A stretch of 5,717 nt of DNA from Bacteroidota bacterium (lineage in GTDB: Bacteria; Bacteroidota; Bacteroidia; Chitinophagales; Chitinophagaceae). The position numbers and the translations under genes were made by a program. The notes beneath the pieces are model-generated. The model was not told the DNA's origin. It was given only the letters and a program-made list of their open reading frames with translations, and did no database searches. Below, in pieces: positions 1-5,717 of the stretch (the stretch's first letter is position 1; every line of letters begins with the position of its first letter). The stretch spans positions 1-5,717 of the forward strand of contig JAEZAY010000094.1 of assembly GCA_023427575.1 (NCBI GenBank), written 5' to 3'.

Positions 1-1012
1 CCATCAGGATATCCTGCAATGCCCCGCTATTGGAAAGTTCAGCCTGCTGCTCGGCCTCCAGCAATTCGCGAAGCTTTTCCAGCAGTTGTTTTGTCTGTTC
101 AAACTTGGAAGTAAGCTGGCGTTGGATCCAGTCGGAAAAACCATGATGATTAAAATGCGCTTCAAAAAATTTGGCCAGGCTCATACCATCTGTCTGATAC
201 CTTGGTTCTTCATCGGTCAGTTTTAGTTCGATAATATTATTCCAGCCAAAAATAAAATCCGGATACCTCAAGGTGCTTCTTATAAAGGTTGAAACATTCT
301 TTAATTTGTACAGGTCGATATAATGAAGTGAATCACGGTTAGGATACCACGAAAACAGATCCAGCCCCGGCAATTCTACCGCCCGGTTTGAATCAAACAG
401 CTCCTCATAATTCATGTTACGGATCTGTCCATCTTCCAGAAAAACTGCTCCGGCTTTGCCGGCCATTACCACATTTTTCGGGTTCCAGCTAATCTTATAA
501 TACCAGGGATTGTCATTGCTTTCCGGAGCGATCAGCCCACCGCAATGTGAACGGAAAAAATGGATAGAGCCGCCTTCCTTATGAATCCGGTCGATTATCT
601 GCATCGCACTCATATGATCTATGCCGGGATCAAGGCCCATTTCACAGAGAAATAAAACACCTGCTTCATTGATTTTGTCTCGCAGTGCCTGCATGGATGC
701 ATCTGCATAGGAAGCGGTTAACAGATTTTTTTTGTAGGCTATGCAATCTTCAGCAATTAATATGTGCAGGGAAGGCGGTAACAGCGAAATAACAATATCC
801 GCATTCCGGATGAAGTTGCGGCGCTGACCGGAGTCTGAAACGTTCATCGCTATCGCTTCAGCATGAGTGCTGTTACCGATTTTTGCACGGGCCTGTTCCA
901 GATCAACATCGGCCACCAATAATTTCCAGTTATTAAGTTCAGCTTGCTTTACAAGGTAGGTGATGAGATAGGAAGAGGATTTTCCGGCCCCAAATACGAT
1001 CAGATTTTTCAT
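1..1012 (-). CDS. Saccharopine dehydrogenase (reductase) family protein, LYS9-like, 3' end beyond window
   Basis: Reading the minus strand from the ATG at 1012 gives 337 uninterrupted codons that run off the left edge. The N-terminus is a Rossmann nucleotide-binding fold: a glycine-rich GAGKSS turn at residues 8-13, then VADVD (33-37) closing the second beta strand, then ISLLPPSLH (75-83). CEMGLDPGIDHMSA (123-136), CGGLIAPESNDNPWYYK (157-173), CYPNRDS-like WYPNRDS (222-228) and IRSTLRYPDF (244-253) match, from memory, the characteristic blocks of yeast LYS9 and its relatives. Family members make or split saccharopine or similar opine-type adducts of an amino acid and a 2-oxo acid, using NAD(P)H in the cytoplasm. 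The family is usually about 430-450 residues, so roughly 100 residues are missing beyond the edge. Residues 300-328 are a Glu/Gln/Leu-rich helical stretch. ATG 1012 is chosen because the Rossmann strand begins directly after it. Family is secure; exact substrate is not. Confidence 0.9.
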   Translation of the reverse strand, partial: MKNLIVFGAGKSSSYLITYLVKQAELNNWKLLVADVDLEQARAKIGNSTHAEAIAMNVSDSGQRRNFIRNADIVISLLPPSLHILIAEDCIAYKKNLLTASYADASMQALRDKINEAGVLFLCEMGLDPGIDHMSAMQIIDRIHKEGGSIHFFRSHCGGLIAPESNDNPWYYKISWNPKNVVMAGKAGAVFLEDGQIRNMNYEELFDSNRAVELPGLDLFSWYPNRDSLHYIDLYKLKNVSTFIRSTLRYPDFIFGWNNIIELKLTDEEPRYQTDGMSLAKFFEAHFNHHGFSDWIQRQLTSKFEQTKQLLEKLRELLEAEQQAELSNSGALQDILM

Positions 1013-1152
1013 TCTCTTCCGAAAGTAAAACTATGCCGGGGAAAAACAAAATCAGAAGAAGCAAACGGAATTCTAATAAACATAAAATCCCTATCTGCTG
1101 GTCCAGATTAATTTTATCCGGACCCGAATTCAAAATCCACTAAATACTACAG
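1013..1152. other. Intergenic gap between the LYS9-like gene and the small exported protein gene
   Basis: This 140-bp A/T-rich spacer separates two minus-strand genes. It holds one good hairpin (1100-1124, listed separately). A weak -7-like octamer, TAGTTTTA on the minus strand at 1026-1033, has no convincing -33 partner. No coding potential was recognised. Confidence 0.6.
1100..1124 (-). terminator. Candidate hairpin terminator after the small exported protein gene
   Basis: On the minus strand the arms GGTCCGGAT and ATCTGGACC can form a 9-bp stem, with one G-U pair, around a 7-nt A/T loop. The hairpin starts 28 nt after the stop codon at 1153, a plausible terminator position. The 3' arm is not followed directly by a U-tract; a T-rich run begins only about 10 nt later. 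The structure is clear, but its role as a terminator is uncertain. Confidence 0.35.
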
Positions 1153-1464
1153 CTATTGCTGAAGCCGGATTTCGCCAAGATCAGTGTTCTGGCCATCCTT
1201 CACCTGTACATTTTCAATAATGGCATTCTGAAATGGCTCTTTTCCATCAATAACCACTTTATAGGTTCCATTTGCCACCGAGATGGAAAATGCGCCCGCA
1301 TTCAGAGTGGCACGTACCGAATCAACATTGCTGATAGCCCATACCGCTTCAGCGCCATCCGGAGGAACAACCTTGCCGGTAATGGTGCTGTCTTCAGCCA
1401 AACGAAAAGAATGTAAACCGGTAACGGCTGCAATGGTTACGATTAAAGCAAGACTCTTTTTCAT
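1153..1464 (-). CDS. Small exported carboxypeptidase-regulatory-like beta-sandwich protein
   Basis: This encodes a 103-residue protein from ATG 1464 to TAG at 1153. Residues 1-23 look like a Sec signal peptide: MKK followed by a hydrophobic core (SLALIVTIAAVTGL), with a likely cleavage site near RLA-ED. There is no lipobox cysteine, so the product is probably soluble in the periplasm or secreted. The mature part resembles a carboxypeptidase regulatory-like / transthyretin-type domain: ITGKVVPPDGAEAVWAI (28-44), GAFSISVANGTYKVVIDG (57-74), then VQVKDGQNTDLGEIRL (86-101). Such domains often occur as add-ons to larger surface proteins; here the domain stands alone. No catalytic motif is visible, so a structural or binding role is likely and the partner is unknown. 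The gene lies 140 bp upstream of the LYS9-like gene on the same strand. The start is supported by the signal peptide; no strong ribosome binding site precedes it. Confidence 0.85.
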   Translation of the reverse strand: MKKSLALIVTIAAVTGLHSFRLAEDSTITGKVVPPDGAEAVWAISNVDSVRATLNAGAFSISVANGTYKVVIDGKEPFQNAIIENVQVKDGQNTDLGEIRLQQ

Positions 1465-1467
1465 AGG

Positions 1468-1563
1468 TAAACTTTTAAAGTCCGAAAATAGATCTGTGCC
1501 TGGTAAATGGTGGTTTCAGAAGCAACACAGGCTCTCTGCTTTAAACTTTTCAAGTACTGTGCC
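1468..1563. repeat. Degenerate direct repeat upstream of the small exported protein gene
   Basis: TAAACTTTTAAAGT at 1468-1481 recurs as TAAACTTTTCAAGT at 1542-1555 (13 of 14 identical). Each copy is followed by CTGTGCC, at 1494-1500 and 1557-1563, after gaps of 12 and 1 nt. The first copy lies only 4 bp from the start codon at 1464, so it falls in the 5' leader on the minus strand. It could be a small duplication, a pair of regulator sites, or A/T-rich chance similarity. Confidence 0.35.
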
Positions 1564-1696
1564 AGAAAAAGATGAAGGATTGATTCTCAGGAAGGAGGCG
1601 GTACAACGAATATCAGTAGTGTCCGGTTAATAATTTTCAATTTACCTGAAACCTGTATCAACAGTAAATTACCAGCAGTCATTGTAAATGATTCCT

Positions 1697-1723
1697 TCCA
1701 CTTTTTTTTAGAAAAAAAGTGGA
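1697..1723. repeat. Perfect A/T-rich hairpin, possibly a bidirectional terminator
   Basis: Arms 1697-1708 and 1712-1723 are perfectly complementary over 12 bp around the 3-nt loop TAG (1709-1711). The stem has a CCAC/GTGG base and seven T-A pairs at the top. It sits between the 3' side of the GYF_2 gene and the 5' side of the small exported gene, so it could end minus-strand transcription about 235 nt after the stop at 1959. No clean U-tract follows on either strand, so it is not a textbook terminator. It may instead be the outer end of the neighbouring repeat element, whose first arm begins 12 bp away. Confidence 0.6.
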
Positions 1724-1734
1724 GCAAAAAAATT

Positions 1735-1916
1735 GGGCTCCGGAATAAATCCTAAAAATTGAAACTCCCGGCTAAATAAAAACAAGTCACAGCGAATCAA
1801 TATAACCCAGCGCCAGTAGGACTTACGAGCTAAATATCATCTCCGGGCTTCGGTAACAACTGTTTTTATTTTACGCCGTCCGTTTCAATTTTCTTAACGG
1901 ATTTCTTCCGAGGCCC
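1735..1916. repeat. Large imperfect inverted repeat, candidate MITE- or REP-like interspersed element
   Basis: The left arm 1735-1784 and the right arm 1861-1916 are inverted copies with a few mismatches and small indels, flanking a 76-nt centre (1785-1860). Matching blocks in order: 1735-1752 with 1899-1916 (15 of 18); AAAATTGAAAC at 1755-1765 with 1882-1892 (11 of 11); CGGC at 1769-1772 with 1875-1878; AAATAAAAACA at 1774-1784 with 1861-1871 (11 of 11). The blocks are collinear and evenly spaced over 50 bp, so chance is unlikely. No transposase or long reading frame lies inside. A non-autonomous mobile element or a folded 3' UTR RNA of the GYF_2 gene, whose stop codon is 43 bp away, would both fit. 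Without other copies from the genome these cannot be separated. Confidence 0.6.
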
Positions 1917-1958
1917 GGGGAATACATTTAACCCGGACAACACTGCAGCGAATGTTAA

Positions 1959-3329
1959 CTAATCTTGCCTGATGCCTGCGTATGCAATTCCAAGTTCCCT
2001 GGAATTGATGGTCCGGATAGAATAATCAACTGTTACACCTCTTGGACTTTTGGGAACCGGTAAAGTGATCTCTTCGCCCGGTGCCACATTGGGGAATTCC
2101 AGGGTTTGCGTTCTTACAACCCGTTTTTCCGGCGATAAAAACCGGATCTCCACTTCAACATTTTCCAACTGATAATTACTTTTATTGGAAATGGTTAGCT
2201 GCAGGTTTGAAATTCCGCCAAGAACGCCGGTCTTGTAGTCGCTTCCACTCAGATGAACCATCTGAAACAAATTTTTGATGGCGGTTTCTTTGGAAAGTAT
2301 TTCTTTTTTTGGCAAGTCTTCGCTGGAACTTTGTGCTGTGGCCGTAACCGCGTCGCGGGTTTTATTATCTTCTGGTGGCAGCGATTCGGCGGTTGATGCT
2401 GAACTGGCCGGCGTTTTTATAACGGCCTGCCTGGTAATTGTTGTGGGCGGTGCCTCGGGTTCCATTTCAGCAAGATCTTCAACTTTCGTTTTTTCTTCGG
2501 GGTCAAAAAAATTCTCCCGGTCCAGAACGGGTGTCTGCACTTTACCGGTCTTATTTAAATTGGCGTTCCTTTCCTGGATCTGTTTCACCATGGCATCCAG
2601 TTGCCGGCTGTTATCATTGCGACCGGTAAAATAAATTGCTATCAGCACAAAGGTTAGGATCAGGCAAACTGCAACCAGGCCTTTTAATAAAGCAGAAGAA
2701 TTATAACTGGTTTTAAAATTCAGTCCCGCAAATGCCGCTGAAAGATCGGGCATCCGAAACTGTATTCGGCTCTGCGGCTCGCTTTCTTCCGCCGCCTTTT
2801 TATCGCTTACATCCGGAAATAATGGAATGGTGGAGGTTTTTACCGTTTTGATCTTCGAATGTATATCGGAATCCGGTTTCATCGGCTTTTGCGAATACGA
2901 ATAGGTCTGCGAAACCGGCTTTGATTCAGGCAAAACTTCTTTAGCGCCAGACTTATTATGATCGGGGGGAAGCGTTACAAAAATTTTCGTAGGCTTGTTT
3001 CGGGCAATATAGGATTCACGGGTTTCGGAGCGGGGGACAGGCTTGTAACTTTCGTTGTCAGAAGTTTTTGATTCCGACGCTTCGTTTGTTGTAGCTTGGG
3101 AGCCGGCATGCTGTTCAAGTCCGGATTTTTTATAGAAACGGTCGAATGGTTGTTCTTCCACCACGGGAGCAAATGATTTTAATTCATCCAACTCGCTGGG
3201 ATAACGCCAGGCGGCGCTTTTACCTTCCTGCCATACCAGATCGTAAGGCTTCAGCCCCAAATCCGACAATTGCTGTGCAGAATAAGGACCCGTCTGTTTA
3301 TTGTCTCTCAAAAGGAGGTACTGGTTCAT
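1959..3329 (-). CDS. GYF_2 (DUF4339) domain single-pass membrane protein with C-terminal Ig-like domain
   Basis: This is a 456-residue protein read from ATG 3329. A TTG 24 bp upstream (3353) is in frame, but the GYF_2 domain begins right at MNQYLLLRDN, so the ATG is preferred. Residues 3-52 form the GYF_2 domain, with Y4, G14-P15-Y16, V32-W33 and W41 as the likely aromatic peptide-binding surface. Residues 60-205 are low-complexity, rich in Ser, Lys, Pro and Glu, with a short IFVTLPP stretch (116-122). Residues 214-234 are one transmembrane helix (LLKGLVAVCLILTFVLIAIYF). A possible short helix (241-260) and a Pro/Thr/Ser/Glu-rich spacer follow. Residues about 358-448 form a beta-rich FxLYD/Ig-like domain (LQLTISNKSNYQLENVEVEIRF, followed by APGEEITLPVP). 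The expected topology is GYF_2 in the cytoplasm and the Ig-like domain outside. Function is unknown; GYF domains generally bind proline-rich peptides. It diverges from gyrA. Confidence 0.88.
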   Translation of the reverse strand: MNQYLLLRDNKQTGPYSAQQLSDLGLKPYDLVWQEGKSAAWRYPSELDELKSFAPVVEEQPFDRFYKKSGLEQHAGSQATTNEASESKTSDNESYKPVPRSETRESYIARNKPTKIFVTLPPDHNKSGAKEVLPESKPVSQTYSYSQKPMKPDSDIHSKIKTVKTSTIPLFPDVSDKKAAEESEPQSRIQFRMPDLSAAFAGLNFKTSYNSSALLKGLVAVCLILTFVLIAIYFTGRNDNSRQLDAMVKQIQERNANLNKTGKVQTPVLDRENFFDPEEKTKVEDLAEMEPEAPPTTITRQAVIKTPASSASTAESLPPEDNKTRDAVTATAQSSSEDLPKKEILSKETAIKNLFQMVHLSGSDYKTGVLGGISNLQLTISNKSNYQLENVEVEIRFLSPEKRVVRTQTLEFPNVAPGEEITLPVPKSPRGVTVDYSIRTINSRELGIAYAGIRQD

Positions 3330-3412
3330 TGCAAAACGATTGAAAGTAACCAATTGGAGGCATTAAAACGTTATGCCAGATCTTATAACAGGATAATGGA
3401 GCGGAACAATTG

Positions 3413-3443
3413 CTAAGTTAAAGAAATAACAGGCTGATTCAAA
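3413..3443 (-). promoter_or_regulatory. Candidate Bacteroidota-type promoter for the GYF_2 gene
   Basis: On the minus strand, TTTG (3440-3443) is followed by a 19-nt spacer and then TAACTTAG (3413-3420). This resembles the Bacteroidota primary sigma factor pattern TTTG-N19-TAnnTTTG, with one mismatch in the -7 box. Transcription would start near 3406, leaving a leader of roughly 77 nt before ATG 3329. Spacing is ideal, but the match is not perfect. Confidence 0.4.
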
Positions 3444-3566
3444 ACCACTCACGCAAAAAAACGTTAATTCATCTGAATAATCGGGAACAGGATCAGACGG
3501 ATTTAGGAGCCTCTCGGGCAATCGGATTTTCGTTTCGTTTTTTCAGGTTATCCGCCTTAAAAATCA

Positions 3567-3574
3567 TAGATTTG
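3567..3574 (+). promoter_or_regulatory. gyrA promoter, Bacteroidota -7 box
   Basis: TAGATTTG matches the TAnnTTTG -7 consensus exactly and points toward gyrA. The expected -33 region (around 3541-3547, TTTCAGG) is a poor match to TTTG, so the promoter is probably of moderate strength or helped by other contacts. The predicted start near 3581 gives a leader of about 63 nt. Confidence 0.55.
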
Positions 3575-3630
3575 CGAGCCTTTTTGCAGTAATTTCAACT
3601 ATACATTAGGAGTGAAAAATAACTAAAACC

Positions 3631-3635
3631 AAGGA
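3631..3635 (+). promoter_or_regulatory. Shine-Dalgarno-like site of gyrA
   Basis: AAGGA lies 8 nt before the ATG at 3644, a suitable distance for ribosome binding. Together with an in-frame stop at 3620-3622 and no other start codon in between, it fixes the gyrA start. The stronger-looking AGGAG at 3608-3612 is more than 30 nt away and probably plays no part. Confidence 0.5.
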
Positions 3636-3643
3636 TTCAGTTC

Positions 3644-5717
3644 ATGGAAGATAACAATCTTATTCCCGGCGAAACGAACGATTACAACCGCATCGTTCCG
3701 GTCAATATCGAAGAACAAATGAAAACGGCCTATATCGATTACTCGATGTCGGTTATTGTGGGGAGAGCCCTTCCCGATGTGCGTGATGGATTAAAACCGG
3801 TACACCGCCGAATTCTCCATGCTATGAACGAACTGGGAATTCATTACAATAAACCGCATAAAAAATCGGCCAGAATTGTAGGGGAGGTGTTGGGGAAATT
3901 CCATCCTCACGGCGATTCCTCTGTTTATGACGCGATGGTGAGAATGACCCAGGAATGGAGCATGCGGTACACGCTAATCGATGGCCAGGGTAACTTTGGA
4001 AGTCAGGATGGCGACGGGCCGGCGGCCATGCGTTATACCGAGGTTAGGTTGCAACGCAAGGCCGAAAGCATGCTGGAAGACATAGAAAAGGATACCGTTG
4101 ACTTCCAATACAATTTTGACGATACGTTGAAAGAACCAACGGTATTGCCAACCCGCCTGCCCAATCTTCTGATCAATGGATCGAGTGGAATTGCGGTGGG
4201 AATGGCCACCAATATAATGCCTCATAACCTCACAGAGGTAATCAATGGATGTATCGCGTATATCGATAACCGTGATATAACGGTGGATGGACTGATGGAG
4301 CATATTAAAGCGCCGGATTTTCCAACCGGAGGCACCATTTTCGGAATGGAAGGCGTGAAGAATGCTTTTCATACGGGAAGGGGGCGGGCGGTGCTGCGCG
4401 GCAAACTTCATATCGACACCAAGCCGAGCGGCCGTGAAACCATTATAATCACCGAAGTTCCCTATCAGGTAAACCGGGATGCGCTATGTGACCGGATCGG
4501 ACATCTGGTGAATGATAAAACTGTTGAAGGAATTGCCCATATCAACAACGAATCGAATAAAAAAGAAGGCACCCGTATTGTCATCGATCTGAAAAGAGAC
4601 GCGATTGCCAATGTTGTTATTAACCAGTTATACAAATTCACTGAACTACAAACTTCATACGGAATAAACAATGTAGCCATTGTAAAAGGCCGGCCCCGCA
4701 CTTTAAACCTGCGGGAGATGATCAGCGAATTCGTTGAATTCCGCCATGAGGTTGTTGTTCGCAGAACGCAGTTTGAATTGAAGGAAGCGCAGAAAAAAGC
4801 GCATATTCTACAGGGTTATCTCATTGCCCTTGATCATCTGGATGAGGTTATTGCCCTGATCCGGTCATCATCCACTCCTGAAACGGCGAAGGAAAACCTG
4901 GTAAATGCAGGCTGGGGTCTGGATGAAATTCAGGCCAAGGCCATTCTGGAACTCCGGCTTCAGCGGCTTACCGGAATGGAAAGGGATAAGATCAAACAGG
5001 AGTTTGATGAACTGATGAAGCTGATTGCGTATTTGCAGGAGCTTTTGGGTGATGAAGGGAAACGATTCGAACTGATCAAGCAGGAACTGGTGGAGGTTCG
5101 GGATCGTTATGGCGACGAGCGCAAAACGGAGATTACCTATCTCAATGATGAAGTGAAGATCAAGGATCTGATCCGGGAAGAAGATGTGGTAATTACCATT
5201 TCACATCTTGGATATATAAAAAGAACTTCCGCCACCGAATTCAGGGCGCAGCGCCGCGGCGGAAGAGGCGCCGTGGGTGGAAAAACCAGGGATGAAGATT
5301 ATATAGAACATCTTTTTGTTGCATCTACGCACCATACCATGTTATTCTTCACCGAAAAGGGAAGATGTTACTGGCTCAATATTTACGAAATTCCGGAAGG
5401 TGAAAAAACCGGCAAGGGTCGTGCGATCCAGAACCTGATCCAGATTCCCCCGGATGATAAGGTGCGTGCGATCATTGATGTGAAGGATTTTGAAGACAAA
5501 GATTTTGTGAATGGACATAATATAGTGCTTTGCACAAAAAAAGGAGTTATTAAAAAAACGGCACTGGCTGATTTCAGCCGGCCTCGTCAAACCGGCGTAA
5601 ATGCGATTCATATCCTGGATGGAGATGAACTGCTCGAAGCCCGGTTAACAGACGGGAATTGTGAGATTATGCTGGCTATTAAAAGTGGCCGGGCCATACG
5701 TTTTCCCGAATCAAAGG
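3644..5717 (+). CDS. gyrA: DNA gyrase subunit A, 3' end beyond window
   Basis: The first 691 residues of GyrA, the subunit that cuts and rejoins DNA while gyrase (GyrA2GyrB2) introduces negative supercoils. Residues 16-60 carry the usual N-terminal block, including [20 protein letters not shown] (30-49). The winged-helix core follows, with [10 protein letters not shown] (87-96), DGQGNFGS (113-120) and AAMRYTE (127-133). Tyr131 is the DNA-cleaving tyrosine. [11 protein letters not shown] (180-190) and EVPYQVN (271-277) belong to the tower region, and a coiled-coil region runs over about 365-495. The C-terminal beta-pinwheel begins near 510 and has the GyrA-box QRRGGRG (536-542), which marks gyrase rather than topoisomerase IV ParC. 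Ser92 and Asp96 align with E. coli Ser83 and Asp87, the residues most often altered in quinolone resistance; both are the sensitive type. Expected full length is about 810-860 residues, so about 120-170 are missing. The start is fixed by an upstream in-frame stop at 3620. Confidence 0.98.
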   Translation, partial: MEDNNLIPGETNDYNRIVPVNIEEQMKTAYIDYSMSVIVGRALPDVRDGLKPVHRRILHAMNELGIHYNKPHKKSARIVGEVLGKFHPHGDSSVYDAMVRMTQEWSMRYTLIDGQGNFGSQDGDGPAAMRYTEVRLQRKAESMLEDIEKDTVDFQYNFDDTLKEPTVLPTRLPNLLINGSSGIAVGMATNIMPHNLTEVINGCIAYIDNRDITVDGLMEHIKAPDFPTGGTIFGMEGVKNAFHTGRGRAVLRGKLHIDTKPSGRETIIITEVPYQVNRDALCDRIGHLVNDKTVEGIAHINNESNKKEGTRIVIDLKRDAIANVVINQLYKFTELQTSYGINNVAIVKGRPRTLNLREMISEFVEFRHEVVVRRTQFELKEAQKKAHILQGYLIALDHLDEVIALIRSSSTPETAKENLVNAGWGLDEIQAKAILELRLQRLTGMERDKIKQEFDELMKLIAYLQELLGDEGKRFELIKQELVEVRDRYGDERKTEITYLNDEVKIKDLIREEDVVITISHLGYIKRTSATEFRAQRRGGRGAVGGKTRDEDYIEHLFVASTHHTMLFFTEKGRCYWLNIYEIPEGEKTGKGRAIQNLIQIPPDDKVRAIIDVKDFEDKDFVNGHNIVLCTKKGVIKKTALADFSRPRQTGVNAIHILDGDELLEARLTDGNCEIMLAIKSGRAIRFPESK

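Larger units (their letters stand above)
1465..1958. other. 494-bp non-coding region with nested inverted repeats
   Basis: No credible gene was found on either strand; the open frames seen are short and have no recognisable protein features. The part next to the small exported gene (1465-1690) contains a degenerate direct repeat (listed separately) and a weak stem between AATTTAC at 1639-1645 and GTAAATT at 1664-1670. The part next to the GYF_2 gene (1697-1916) carries a perfect A/T hairpin followed by a large imperfect inverted repeat, listed separately. Confidence 0.7.
3330..3643. other. Divergent intergenic promoter region between the GYF_2 gene and gyrA
   Basis: This 314-bp A/T-rich spacer carries outward-facing candidate promoters for both genes (listed separately). 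The -7 boxes are about 150 bp apart, which leaves room for a regulator between them, but no clear operator palindrome was seen. The nine-mer AAAACGTTA occurs at 3365-3373 and 3458-3466, probably by chance. No gene is visible here. Confidence 0.65.

Noticed and set aside
1026..1056. Promoter of the LYS9-like gene (TAGTTTTA with TCTG 19 nt upstream, minus strand)
   Set aside because: The -7 and -33 boxes each differ from consensus by one base, and the A/T-rich setting makes such matches common. Too weak to list.
1483..1490. Promoter -7 box TATTTTCG (minus strand) of the small exported gene
   Set aside because: It has one mismatch, no -33 element at a suitable distance, and would leave a leader of only about 12 nt.
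1283..1630. Open frame of 115 codons on the plus strand
   Set aside because: It lies largely antisense to the small exported protein gene, which has a clear signal peptide and domain. The frame has no recognisable motif or sensible start context.
1689..1756. Short plus-strand reading FHFFLEKKWSKKIG across the hairpin
   Set aside because: It has no start codon context, ends quickly at a stop, and is a by-product of the A/T palindrome.
3330..3353. TTG start for the GYF_2 gene, adding eight residues
   Set aside because: The extra residues (MVTFNRFA) precede the normal start of the GYF_2 domain. The ATG at 3329 begins exactly where the domain does, and ATG is the commoner start.
3608..3625. Tiny upstream frame GTG-AAA-AAT-AAC-TAA preceded by AGGA in the gyrA leader
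   Set aside because: Only four codons, and the AGGA runs straight into the GTG with no spacing for ribosome binding; most likely chance.
3974..4701. Open frames of 145 and 78 codons on the minus strand inside gyrA
   Set aside because: They are antisense shadows of gyrA, whose translation is unambiguous here.

Overview
The window looks like ordinary chromosome of a Bacteroidota bacterium, probably Chitinophagaceae or a close relative. Three things point there: a promoter upstream of gyrA matching the Bacteroidota -7 consensus TAnnTTTG, weak or absent Shine-Dalgarno sequences, and a protein set typical of that group (a GYF_2/DUF4339 membrane protein, a small secreted carboxypeptidase-regulatory-like protein, a LYS9-type saccharopine dehydrogenase). 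The placement is inference from sequence alone.

Layout: bases 1-1012 (minus strand) hold the first 337 codons of a saccharopine dehydrogenase (reductase) family enzyme whose 3' end lies outside the window. Bases 1153-1464 (minus) encode a 103-residue exported beta-sandwich protein. Bases 1465-1958 are non-coding. They contain a perfect 12-bp-arm hairpin and, beside it, a much larger imperfect inverted repeat with arms of about 50 bp around a 76-nt centre, which looks like a MITE- or REP-like interspersed element. Bases 1959-3329 (minus) encode a 456-residue single-pass membrane protein with an N-terminal GYF_2 domain and a C-terminal extracytoplasmic Ig-like domain. Bases 3330-3643 form a divergent promoter region. 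From 3644 to the right edge (plus) lies gyrA: 691 codons of DNA gyrase subunit A, with its catalytic tyrosine, an intact GyrA-box, and Ser/Asp at the two main quinolone-resistance positions.

The three minus-strand genes are separated by 494 and 140 bp, so they are probably not a tight operon. No functional link between them and gyrA is evident. I see no phage, CRISPR, toxin-antitoxin, tRNA or rRNA genes. The least explained sequence is the structured intergenic element at about 1697-1916. No convincing new biological system is visible; the rest is housekeeping or lineage-typical content.
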